From: Pseudocercospora fijiensis CIRAD86
Lineage: Eukaryota; Ascomycota; Dothideomycetes; Mycosphaerellales; Mycosphaerellaceae
Length of the DNA: 64,000 bases
Direction: 5' to 3'
Assembly: GCF_000340215.1 (NCBI RefSeq)
Contig: NW_006921534.1
Coordinates: 248,001-312,000 of the forward strand
A program made the translations under genes and the position numbers. Under the pieces are notes generated by a model. It ran no database searches. It was not told the origin of the DNA and saw only the letters and a program-made list of their open reading frames with translations. Positions 1 to 9,099 of the stretch are shown piece by piece (position 1 is the first letter of the stretch; each line of letters starts with the position of its first letter).

Positions 1-966
1 AAACAGCAACAGCTAGAATACCAATCTTCGACTAACTATTATACACCTATTTAACAATAATAACAACCTTACTACCGCCGCTAGTAGCCTCGCTATCGAT
101 TAATCGATGTAGTACCCTATCGATCCGACGCCTAAAGTATATCTGCCGCTACGAGCACTACCGATTCAGTCTAGAATAGCACTCGAATAAGCAGAGGCAT
201 AGTTTCTTACTAAATTCGAAGTAACGACGAGAACCGAGTAGAAGAACAGGCCTTCCCTTACGGTCTATACCTTTATATACCTTCCGAAGGCTATTAGCGA
301 CACGCTCTTAATAGTAACTAGCCCTATTAACGATTTCCGCCGCGTAGACAAGGCTCTTTATCGTCTTCCTTGTAACCCTTCGAAACGGCAACTATAGACT
401 ACCTCTCTCCGCCTCCCTAATACACTACTCGAAGTCCGCCTATTCTACGTACTCGATAAACGAAATATCGTCCGAATTAGCCTAGTAATCGTTTACCTAA
501 TTAGTATTAATAAGAGGTAGATAGACCGAGCGGATATTCTTTAGCTATTATTAAAGCCTCTAGTCCTATAGAGCGAGGAAGGCTTGTGTCTCGGATAGAA
601 AGCGGTAGAAAGAACAAGGTAGTAATAATACTATAACCTCGTCCTTAGAGGCCGCTAGCGACTTAGCAACCTAGTCTATAGAATTAGCGACCTTCGTATA
701 CCTAGGTTCTATCTACCTACCTCGAAGTTGTCTATCCTCCGAGCCTATAGAAAGAGCTTGGTTTTTAGTAAGAAAGAAGCAACAAACAACCTAATTTTGT
801 ATAATTAAAGAGATCTACGTACGCCGTAGTACAACCGTTAAACCCGTTAAATTGCCGACTGAATATACTGAATATTCGAATATTTAGTGACCTCGTATTT
901 AGATTCATATTCAATATTGAATATGAATGTGAATTGAATACGATTCATTATTCAATATCTCTATTC
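1..966. mobile_element. Degraded transposon end, same family as 46,120-46,850
   Basis: The first ~780 bases are nearly devoid of CA/TG dinucleotides (RIP-like). They are recognisably similar to 46,120-46,850, for example around the shared phrases CCTCGCTATCGATTA and ACCCTATCGATCCGA. On the minus strand both copies read as a protein-like frame broken by TAG stops; I do not recognise that protein. The last ~120 bases (about 845-966) are AT-rich and full of short palindromes of the type ATTCATATTCAATATTGAAT, as at transposon termini. The element ends right where the F-box relic begins. Confidence 0.6.
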
Positions 967-1452
967 ATGGATCACGGCGAACATCTTGAATCGGCTTGGC
1001 TTCGAGCCACGAAATTTTCCACCGATGAGACGACCTACGAACCGTGGAGGAACATCGTCGTTCTAGGAAACATGACTTCCACCATGACCGTCGACTTCTT
1101 CATCCAACTGGGAGTTTCACTGCAGTTAGTCATCATCCCTGGCGAGACGTTTGATCAATTAGTCAAGAATTTTCGACGTGCGCTTGAGCAAGAGGGTCTA
1201 GCGCCTAAAGAGACTCACGAGGCGTTCCGTGCGAGAATGGCCGGGACGGGGAGAGGGAGATCAGGGCAGAGAGATTCTTTCGATCGAGTTGTGAGGAAGT
1301 ATCGACGGGCGCTGGAGAAGGAGGGGATGTCGGAGAAGGAGACTCGTGAGGTTTTTCGGGCGAGAATGGATCGGACGGCTCGTGGGAGGGGAGGGAATAT
1401 GGAGTCGCCGCTGTCTATGCTCATTGATTGGGCTAGAGGGAGAAAATTGTAA
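967..1452 (+). pseudogene. 5'-truncated F-box-like relic with internal duplication
   Basis: This 161-codon frame opens at the edge of the upstream transposon and has no F-box N-terminus. Its middle (WRNIVVLG ... IPGETFDQLV) aligns by eye with WRRIKFLS ... VDPGETYGQVV of the gene at 3,559-4,116, so it is the C-terminal part of a paralogue. A segment of ~43 residues is repeated in tandem: DQLVKNFRRALEQEG, then DRVVRKYRRALEKEG, each followed by KET-E-FRARM. An ATG at 967 could allow translation, but the lost N-terminus argues for a relic. Confidence 0.6.
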
Positions 1453-2398
1453 AGTAGGCGGAACGTGCAGAAGCAGACGATGGAATTTTCACGCTCGCTA
1501 GCTCCAGCCATTCTCTCATCTCCCAAGCCTTTCTAGGTCCTTCTCATTCCCTTGAAGGAAATACTCCAAGTCGGGGCCGGTCCTTGACGTTTGCCTTCAA
1601 TCGATAGTCCCGCACCTTGTATTATGAACCCCTTCGCAGGTTACCTGGTATGCCTACTCTACCTTAATAACTGTACTTTCAATAGTCTAATACATACTAT
1701 TTCGTCTAAAATTTCTCCTAACCTATACCTTAAAGTCGTCTTAATCGCCTAACTCGTACTATCCTCCTCGAGCCTATTAATATTAATAAATCTAACTACC
1801 TATATCTTACCCCTAGAAATTAAGCTAGTCTCCTACTCCTTCCCTATTAACTACTAAGTCTCCTACTAGAGTACTATAGTTATTTATACTATAGAGACTT
1901 ATACTAAATACGTTAATTTCGATTTCGTACTACTTTATATTCTTTCGCGCTATAGAATACTAGATTACTATAGAGGGATAAATCGTAATTAGAATAGCGA
2001 GAGTACAGATTATAGCGATAGAGAGGGAGGGTTAAATCGCTATATAGCGGAGCATATAAGGGATAAAAGAGTAGCGAGAGAACGGTACTATCTAGCATAG
2101 TCCTTAGAAGCGACTAGTAGGATACCTTAGAAACGGGCAACTAGGGCGAACGTAGACAGCGTAGGTCTAAGCCTAAACTATTCTATAGAAAGTAAATATA
2201 ATACTTTCCCTTACTTTCTATCTCTTCCCGATAACTTATAAATTTTCTAAGCTAAGCAACTAGTTCACCGAATTACTTTTCTAAGCATAGCCTAATCTTT
2301 AAAACCCAACCTTAGACCTATAACTTATTACCTACCTACTATAGCAACAAAATTTCTCGCACCTCTAAACAAAAAGAAGAACTCTATAACTACAAAAA
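1453..2398. other. RIP-like AT-rich spacer
   Basis: About 190 bases of ordinary composition follow the relic. From ~1,640 the sequence becomes CA/TG-poor and full of CTATA runs, like the transposons elsewhere in the window. No gene or recognisable transposon domain is visible. Confidence 0.5.
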
Positions 2399-2805
2399 AT
2401 GCCCCCCAAACGCCCTCTTCTAAACCCCCGAACTCCTAGAACAAAGCCTCCTCTTACTAATATAAACCTTCTAGTTAATCGAAAATTACACCCGCAAAAA
2501 CTCCCTCCACCACCCTCCTCTCTCGCACCTTCCACGAAAAGAAAAAAATCCAATCATCGCCCACCCCGCAGCGCCGCATCACTCAAACCCCCCCCCCCCC
2601 CCCCTCTCTCCCCCCTGTTGAAAAAAATATACGAATCCCCCATCTCCGGAACCTGTGAAACCCGACTTCACGGCTAGCATGTAGGGTACGCATAGTCTCG
2701 CCGCTTTCAAAACTGATCCTACTAAGACGAGTCGTAGCGGGAGTGTGGATTTCCGGAAATTCACGCTTGTGATTGGACCAGGAAAGAGGTTTAGGACTGC
2801 GGATG
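2399..2805 (+). pseudogene. Possible broken gene, unknown family
   Basis: An ATG in good context (ACAAAAAATGCC) opens a 92-codon, Pro/Lys-rich frame ending SGTCETRLHG-stop. The probable continuation lies in another frame about 20 bases on: AAFKTDPTKTSRSGSVDFRK, then FTLVIGPGKRFRTADAA and a stop. A frameshift or a lost intron would join them. A poly-C run of about 17 bases (2,588-2,604) lies in the first part. I do not recognise the family. Confidence 0.35.
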
Positions 2806-2989
2806 CTGCGTAGTGAGAGGGAGGATTGTGAGCGGGGGGTGAGGGCGCGGGTTTTGCAGGTTGTGAATGGGGTTTTGTGGAGGTTGTGGTATGAGTTGAT
2901 TACTGCTGGGAGAAGGGTAGTGGAACGGCGACGGGTGGCCTATGGCACGTTCTCGCTTTGGTGGAATTTCGGTTACTAGCGTAGTAGAA

Positions 2990-3558
2990 GGAAGAATGGT
3001 GCGATTTGGATTTCTCATGCTAGATGGAAATGCTCGATTGCTTGATGTGAGGCAGCAATGGTTTAGTTTCATAGAGGCGCATTAGCTGGGACATCGTGTT
3101 CCAGGCCGCTGAACAAAGAGTCCGATAACATCGAAGGCTACGCAAAGTCTCGTACTGGTGCATAATTGTGCCTTCGCTTCGTGTCTTGTCTCGCTCCGGC
3201 AAACATTCCGATGTGATAGAAATGCTGTCTCGAATGAATGCTTCCCATAATTTTGACTGTATTTGTCTATTACGAGCCAATTCCTGGCCAAGTTCAAGTC
3301 ATTCATTCATTCACTTCTATACCATGTTTCAGATCGTATACTCACGACGACATTCACAAGCACAGTACATTCACCTTCAAGATTGAAGCGACTTGAACTC
3401 TGCTATAGTCTCAGAGTTGCCCTGATGGAAACAATCCACACTGCCGAGCTGTGTTTGGCGCGAACTGTTGACGACCAAAAAAACAGATCCTACAACAGCC
3501 TGTCCAGACCAGTTAATTTGCTAGAAATAGATCCAGGGACCTGCGCGACTGTATCAAG
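2990..3558. other. Intergenic region upstream of F-box-like gene
   Basis: Composition is ordinary and there is no convincing coding frame. It probably contains the promoter and 5' leader of the gene starting at 3,559. Confidence 0.4.
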
Positions 3559-4116
3559 ATGTTGTCAACCAACGCCGCCACCAAAGTCTTCAGCATCCCC
3601 GAATTGTTAGAACAAATCATCCTCGAACTACCACAAGCCGAAGGCAACGAGGGCGACAGGACGGTTCGAGGCCAATCCAGCATCGCCCGTCTCTTCGCCC
3701 TCAGACGGGTGTCGCGGGCATTCCACGCTACAATCACCGGCTCCTTGGCCATCCAGCGTAGAATGTGCGAGCCCATTGTCATCGACTGGGTCCAGACCGC
3801 GCCTTTGTGGTGGGATTTCATTGTCTGGCCCAAAGGCTGGGATGCGCACAATGCTTTCGAGCGAGCCGCCAATCAGGGCAGTAGACTGGAAGAGTCGTGG
3901 CGAAGGATCAAGTTCTTGAGCGATGACGATGTCAAGAGGAAGGTTGCGTTCAACCATGGAATCAACATGTACGTCGATCCTGGCGAGACGTATGGTCAGG
4001 TCGTGGACAGGCTTCATCGGAGGAGGGACAACCAGTTGAAAAGTCTTGAGAGGGCGAGGAAGGTTAAGAAGAACAAGAGTGCCAGGTGGGCGAAATGGAC
4101 GAAGTCGGGAAGGTGA
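3559..4116 (+). CDS. F-box-like protein (small Mycosphaerellaceae-type family)
   Basis: Intact single-exon frame of 185 aa. The N-terminus has the F-box-like pattern FSIPELLEQIILELP (residues ~11-25), then an RRVSRAFHATI helix, the usual layout of short fungal F-box-like proteins in which only the N-terminal helices are conserved. The C-terminus is basic (KVKKNKSARWAKWTKSGR). If it is a true F-box protein it would link a substrate to an SCF ubiquitin ligase; no substrate domain is visible. The truncated frame at 967-1,452 is a paralogue of its C-terminal half, so the family has duplicated locally. Confidence 0.65.
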   Translation: MLSTNAATKVFSIPELLEQIILELPQAEGNEGDRTVRGQSSIARLFALRRVSRAFHATITGSLAIQRRMCEPIVIDWVQTAPLWWDFIVWPKGWDAHNAFERAANQGSRLEESWRRIKFLSDDDVKRKVAFNHGINMYVDPGETYGQVVDRLHRRRDNQLKSLERARKVKKNKSARWAKWTKSGR

Positions 4117-4488
4117 AGCATGATATGCTTTCATTTGGATGCCAGGGGGAGGCTTGAGAATGTCGCAGTATTTCTGGTTTATGACGCGGGACTTGGTAGA
4201 TTTAGTGTGTAGTTTCTGAAAATCTGAATGCCGGATCCAGGGCTGAGCGTACTTCAAGCAGATGAGAGCACGAGTTGCACGACAGCAAATCACGGCCATG
4301 TGATCCGAGGAAACGCCAGGAGAGGCGGCTGAACAGTTGAAAAATATAATTTAGAGATTTTAGAAATCTCAAGAGATTGCTGACGCTCTTGCGCTCATAA
4401 CTCCATAGCGCTAAGCATGCATATCCACAAAGCTCATCTCATGCTACCATCTCAAAAGCGCATGTCAAATCCCATAGACCTAAAAGAT
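4117..4488. other. Intergenic region between convergent genes
   Basis: Short 3' flanks of the F-box-like gene and the DnaJ gene. No further gene is seen. Confidence 0.4.
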
Positions 4489-5535
4489 CTAGTACGACGG
4501 CAATCGATATCCATATCCCTGCAGCTTCTTACAACTCGGCATATCCATCTTCTTCGCCCGTTCCAACTTCGTCTGATCCGTAAAGAAGAAACCCATGGCC
4601 TCATTCGCTAACCGCTGTCTTTGACTCTGTTCCCATTCGCATTCGGCGCTCAGATGTCCAACATACTTCCGCTCTGCCGCTGTATCCAACTCCCTCCATT
4701 TCTTCGGCGTATACTCTTTCACGTCTGCCGGATTCACCCAATACGGTATATTCAGCTTCGCGGACATGTGTTGGTGGGTATGAGGCGGTACAGCGGCATC
4801 GAATCGCATCGTGGGACCGCTTGGAGTTCCAGATCCGGAGAACAAGCTCGAAAGCAGCGGTAGAACGAAAAGTAGTAGCAGAGGTAGTAGTCCTTGAAGT
4901 GCCTGGAATATGCTCTGGGGCCGTTGATTCTCTTGGTTGTGCGGTCTCCTCCTAGGTTGTCCTCCACCGAATTGATGTACTCTGATGCCTGGTCCTCCAC
5001 CCATGTTGAAGACGAATCCAGGTCCTCCAAATCCTCCTCCGAATGGTCCTCCCATACCTCCGCCTCCGAAGAATTGCCTAAATAGTTCTTCGGGCGATAT
5101 CTCTTCCTCGAACATTGGCCCTCCTCTCCTCTGCTGGGCAAACCCACTGAACGGTGAAGCGCCTGAAGAAGCTGCTGATGCCCCGCCAAACCTCGACTCC
5201 GGATCTCCGCCAAACTTGTCGTACTTGGACTTCTTATCTGCGTCGCTCAATATCTGAAATGCTCGCGATACCATTTTGAAAGCCTCGTCTGCGCCAGGAT
5301 AGCCATTCTTGTCCGGATGTGTCAGGAGTGAGAGTTTGCGGTAGGCCTTCTTGATCTCGCCATCTGTGCATGTCGTCCGACTCGCTTCCAGGCCTAAGAT
5401 ATCGTAGAAGTCTGTGGGTTTGCATCGGCGCACGCGGATTACTGCGGCCTTCTGCTCGACCGTGAAGGCTCGTGACGAAGAGCCATCATTGTGCGAGTGA
5501 TGTCCATTCGCCTCGGCCTTCTTCTTTTCCGACAT
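4489..5535 (-). CDS. HLJ1: ER membrane DnaJ (Hsp40) co-chaperone, DUF1977 type
   Basis: Intact 348-aa frame. A J-domain starts with DFYDILGLEASR, carries the HPD motif in LTHPDKNGY that stimulates Hsp70 ATPase, and ends near ADKKSKYDKFG (residues ~42-110). A Gly/Phe-rich linker follows (FGGGGMGGPFGGG). One hydrophobic segment (LLPLLLLFVLPLLSSLF, ~residues 215-232) precedes a C-terminal DUF1977-like domain ending in GYGYRLPSY. This order matches the ER-anchored DNAJB12/DNAJB14 and yeast Hlj1 group, which present the J-domain to cytosolic Hsp70 and assist ER-associated degradation. The start is the first Met before the charged N-terminus. It is convergent with the F-box-like gene. Confidence 0.85.
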   Translation of the reverse strand: MSEKKKAEANGHHSHNDGSSSRAFTVEQKAAVIRVRRCKPTDFYDILGLEASRTTCTDGEIKKAYRKLSLLTHPDKNGYPGADEAFKMVSRAFQILSDADKKSKYDKFGGDPESRFGGASAASSGASPFSGFAQQRRGGPMFEEEISPEELFRQFFGGGGMGGPFGGGFGGPGFVFNMGGGPGIRVHQFGGGQPRRRPHNQENQRPQSIFQALQGLLPLLLLFVLPLLSSLFSGSGTPSGPTMRFDAAVPPHTHQHMSAKLNIPYWVNPADVKEYTPKKWRELDTAAERKYVGHLSAECEWEQSQRQRLANEAMGFFFTDQTKLERAKKMDMPSCKKLQGYGYRLPSY

Positions 5536-6002
5536 GACGTTTCCGGTCGATGCTATCGTCGCAGGGGAGGCCGATGTGAGGCGGGCGCAACGGATGCGCC
5601 GCGGGAGTAGTCAGCGACCAAGGTTGGGAGTTGTTCGGTCGGAAGTGGCAGTATGGATGTCTGTATGGGGTTTTTCGCAGCGTCTCAATGTTGTCGGCGA
5701 GGCAGAAGGATTGTTTGCGTCGGCGCAGATGGACTTCTGATTCGATGGTGGTGGTGTTGACAGATCGCCCGTGCTCGCTCGAGCCTGCATGTACCTCGAG
5801 TCCAGAACCCTGCCAAACTCATCGGCGGGCACTTCTTTTCGCCGACGAGCCATGACGTCTGTGCACTCTTTGCATTCACTTCATCTTGGTTTTGTCTTGT
5901 GACAATCACAACTGCATGGCGAGATACCAGAATCGTCGGAACTTCCTCATCGACCAGCGCTAGGAGCATTACAAGAGAACCATCTGCAGCACTACCGCGG
6001 CC
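5536..6002. other. Divergent intergenic region
   Basis: Lies between the DnaJ start (minus strand) and the small membrane-protein start (plus strand), so it probably holds both promoters. Overlapping short frames on both strands were not convincing. Confidence 0.4.
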
Positions 6003-6466
6003 ATGCCGATGCCATCGAAAGCACCGTCTGAGGAGGAGGTCAAGCAGGGTGCTTTCTCGTACGCGAGAGCATGGGGAGGTGAGAAACATTGGAGGTTGTT
6101 GTGATCGAGAACGCTTCTGATCTCGCTTCTACAGTCAATCCCCTCCCGCCTACCGTCCTCGCGACCCTCATCACCGCACAGCACATGCGACCCTTCCATG
6201 CGCTACCTATGCTGTTCCCTCCCATCCTGCTCTTCTCAACATATCTCAACTTACAGGGCTTCAAGAAAGATTCTGCAGGTCTGACGAGTGCATGGTCGAT
6301 GGCATACTTGGTGCTCGCTAGTCGGAGGAAAGCACCATTGATGCGAAAGTTCGGAGCCAGAGGCATTGTGAGAGGCGCAACGATGGCACTGTGTCTGGCC
6401 AATGCTGTCGGCGGAGGCTGGGCATATTGGACTGGGAACAGCGAAAAGGAGGACAGCATTGTATGA
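6003..6466 (+). CDS. Small multi-pass membrane protein, two exons
   Basis: Spliced model: exon 1 6,003-6,078, intron 6,079-6,134 (GTGAGA...CTACAG, 56 nt), exon 2 6,135-6,466, giving 135 aa. Splicing joins ...SYARAWG to VNPLPPTVLATLI in frame, and the ATG sits in a good context (GGCCATGCC). About three hydrophobic stretches are visible: TVLATLITAQ through PMLFPPILLFSTYLNL, SAWSMAYLVLA, and a Gly/Ala-rich one around ATMALCLANAVGGGWAYW. I do not recognise the family. A mitochondrial or ER membrane location is only an inference from size and composition. Confidence 0.6.
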
Positions 6467-7344
6467 GCTGGGATCAATGATGAAATCATCTCAACAAGAT
6501 GGAGGCAAAGAAGATATTCAGTGAAATGCACAGCGGCCAAGCACAGATGTACAGTACGTATTCGTATTGATACAAAAGCGAGTTGCGCTGATCAGCCAAG
6601 CAATCAAACCCGTGTGGCGCGCACGAGCGAAGCAAAAGTTCCTGGCCTCAGACCGGCGCGTCAAATCGCTATGCGAAGTCGATCACTCTATGAGAGTACA
6701 TATCGCGGCGAACTGTTACGACGATGCGCAAGTAAGATCCTACGTTCCTCTTGTACCAAGCGCTTCGAATATCCCAACCAGGAGCTCTTACGCATTACCC
6801 ATTGTAATACACCCGACCAACCAGTGCGCCGACAATGGGACGCTGGACGCTCTGCTCGGCACTAAGCTGAGTATGAGACGTAATCGATATCAACACCAGG
6901 TTGACTCGCAGGTGCTCAATGAAATTCCATCCAGGTCTCTCATTGGCGGAGGGATGTGAATTGCCAAGTGCTTTGAGTTGTTGCGTTGGAATGCCGATAG
7001 AAATGGCCGAGGCCGTAGGAAGGTGAATGGTCACTTCCACGCAACGGCGATGCATATCTGCAGGACACATTAAAAGAGAAACCAGACCGTCACGCGGATA
7101 TCGAGCCAGAGACATCCAGCTCACTGGGCAACAGGCACACCAACCCAGGCGACACCCGTTCCAGCTTTGCACCAAATGCGTGAGCAATACATGCACGCAG
7201 TCTTGGAGAACTTTTCTCGAAGGACCAAAACACGCCACGCCCTTATCAACTCTTCCGATCTCAAAGATAGGGAGTAGGGGAACGTTCATCCCAAGAAGGG
7301 GTTACAAGCTTTCTTTCTTTCGAGTGTATTCGACATGAGCTTTT
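6467..7344. other. Non-coding interval
   Basis: Composition is normal, without a convincing frame on either strand. It separates the small membrane-protein gene from the hydrolase relic. Confidence 0.35.
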
Positions 7345-7700
7345 GAGTCCGGAATGGTTTCGACAATGAATGGTGGAATGCTGTGGGATGTGGAAGCTTG
7401 CAGGAGTATTCGGAGAAGAATTGGGATGGTGGAGATGGGAAGGCTGATGCGAATGATTTGGACTCGGCAGCATGGTGGTTTTGAGGAGGACCAAGGAAGT
7501 TTGGAGAAGACTTTGGGGAGGGTGAAGGCGAGATGTTTGGTCATGCCGGATAGTGCGGATCAGAATCTTCCGCCTGAGGATAGCGAGAGGGCGGTCAAGG
7601 CTTGGAGGGGTGGGAGTCGGACGTTGAGAGTCATTCCTCGGGTCTGGGGCAATTGGGTGGTGGTGGTCATGGGACGAAGGAGGATACGGCTTTCATGATC
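7345..7700 (+). pseudogene. 3' relic of homoserine O-acetyltransferase-like alpha/beta hydrolase
   Basis: Three frames together spell the C-terminal part of the MetX-like hydrolase family. One reads FDNEWWNAVGCGSLQEYSEK then DANDLDSAAW. A second reads WTRQHGG ... LEKTLGRVKARCLVMPDSAD, then NLPPEDSERAVKAW and LRVIPRVWGNW. A third reads GGGGHGTKEDTAFMI-stop. Known members have DANDLL-LWTWQ, then A--LVMP---D-YF-PEDSE, then R-IPS-WGH-AG-G, which contain the catalytic Asp and His regions. At least two frameshifts and the absence of the N-terminal two-thirds (including the nucleophile elbow) show it is dead. It lies next to the RIP-affected block. Confidence 0.7.
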
Positions 7701-7710
7701 TAGGAGAGTA

Positions 7711-8905
7711 CGGTCAATCACGAAGATGCGAAGAAACGCGGTCTTGGGCCGTTCACATTGCATTGCAGACTTGTAAGTTGTAACCCCAGACATGATATCC
7801 AGTGCAATGTCTGGTGATCCTCGGTCTGTCCAGTCGATTACTATGAAGGAGTGTTTTGTATAATACAGTAGCTACGGTAGTAGTCTATGGCTCGACTGCC
7901 GGCGCCAACGATTCACTTTCGCTGGTTCCTACTAGGTAATCTCAGGGGAAGTCACCACCAGAGGAAGAGATAGGGAGGGGCAGGGGGAGTAGTATAGAGT
8001 AGCTTAAGCTATAGAGATAATGCCAAGCTCCTCGAACACTCTACTCTAGCCTACTATTATGTACCTAACTTCGCTCGGATTCGATTATTTGTTATTCGAA
8101 TAGCCCGAGTTAGTGTTTAGTCTATACCCCGTCTACTTGAAATTGCTAAGCGCTTATCTCCTAATATTAGCTTCCCGATCTCCGTTTCAACCCCTTACTA
8201 ATTGAGCGCAAGGAGTGTCTTTATATAGTAGGTTCACTCTTTCTAACAATTCTTCTAATTTCCTTATAGGGCCGGTACCTAGGCTCCCGAGGTCCTTCCG
8301 AACATTCTATAGTAAGCATATCGGAAGCTACGCGAGACTAACTACGCTTACGTCCTTACACAGCTACCTAGTAGGGAAGCTACAACATGTCTACTAGGAT
8401 AGAAGAGATCCAAGTATATTAACCTACAAAGTAAATTCGAGGTAGCTCTAGCACACCCTATAGGTTCTATATACCCCTACAGAGTGCCCTAAAACCACCG
8501 AAATTAGTATACAAATCGGGGTATTGCAAATACCCCTTATGCAACCTAATTACCTCGGATTTCTACCGTTCCGAATAGCTGTAATCGCTCGAAAACGACT
8601 AAGTCTACGCCTGCACCTTAGTACTACTACTTCTACCGCTTAGAAGCGACAACCTCTCCTTAGATCCGTCGTTTTAGTAGTCTAATTGGTATAGGAGATA
8701 GCGTACGAGAGGATTGATCTATCCGGTACGGTTTAGGTAGTATACCTACGTATAACCTTCTACGAGCGCGTTTCGAAGGTGTTATAGGCTTACTAATTAA
8801 AGGCTTCTAACGACGAGGTTTATAAGAGCTACCTAATAGCTATAGTAGATCAATTGAAGTGTCCTTACCTAGCGACTATATAGGTGAAGAATACAGAGCT
8901 ATAGA
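7711..8905. other. RIP-like repeat DNA left of the MULE
   Basis: From about 7,970 the sequence is CA/TG-poor. A perfect 7-bp-stem hairpin (GGGGTAT/ATACCCC) lies near 8,518-8,537. No recognisable protein domain was found. It may be the 3' part of the MULE element. Confidence 0.4.
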
Positions 8906-8907
8906 TA

Positions 8908-9033
8908 GTGCTATAGAAGGTAGTAGCTCTGCTATAGAAGGTAGCTCTACTATAGAAGGTAGCTCTGCTATAGAAGGTAGTAGCTCTGCTATAGAAGGTA
9001 GCTCTGCTATAGAAGGTGGCTCTACTATAGAAG
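8908..9033 (+). repeat. 18/21-bp tandem repeat (AIEGSS-type)
   Basis: About seven units of GCTATAGAAGGTAGCTCT, some with an extra TAG triplet and the last ones with GGTGGC. Because units are multiples of three, the plus frame reads a repeated (S)AIEGSS peptide and the minus frame ELPSIA. It lies within RIP-like transposon DNA, so the short open frame over it need not be a gene. Confidence 0.75.
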
Positions 9034-9099
9034 GTGGAAACAGCTTACTTAATAAGGGCAAATCGTCTAGTAAGAACGATAGCAACGGCTATTAATGCC

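Noticed and set aside
5611..5853. Minus-strand 80-codon frame upstream of the DnaJ gene (MARRRKEVPADEFGRVLDS)
   Set aside because: Gene-like composition, but overlapping plus-strand frames, no recognisable domain and a promoter position.
8859..9095. Small repeat protein (AIEGSS repeats) as a gene
   Set aside because: It lies inside RIP-like transposon DNA, has no start context or splice support, and the opposite strand is equally open.
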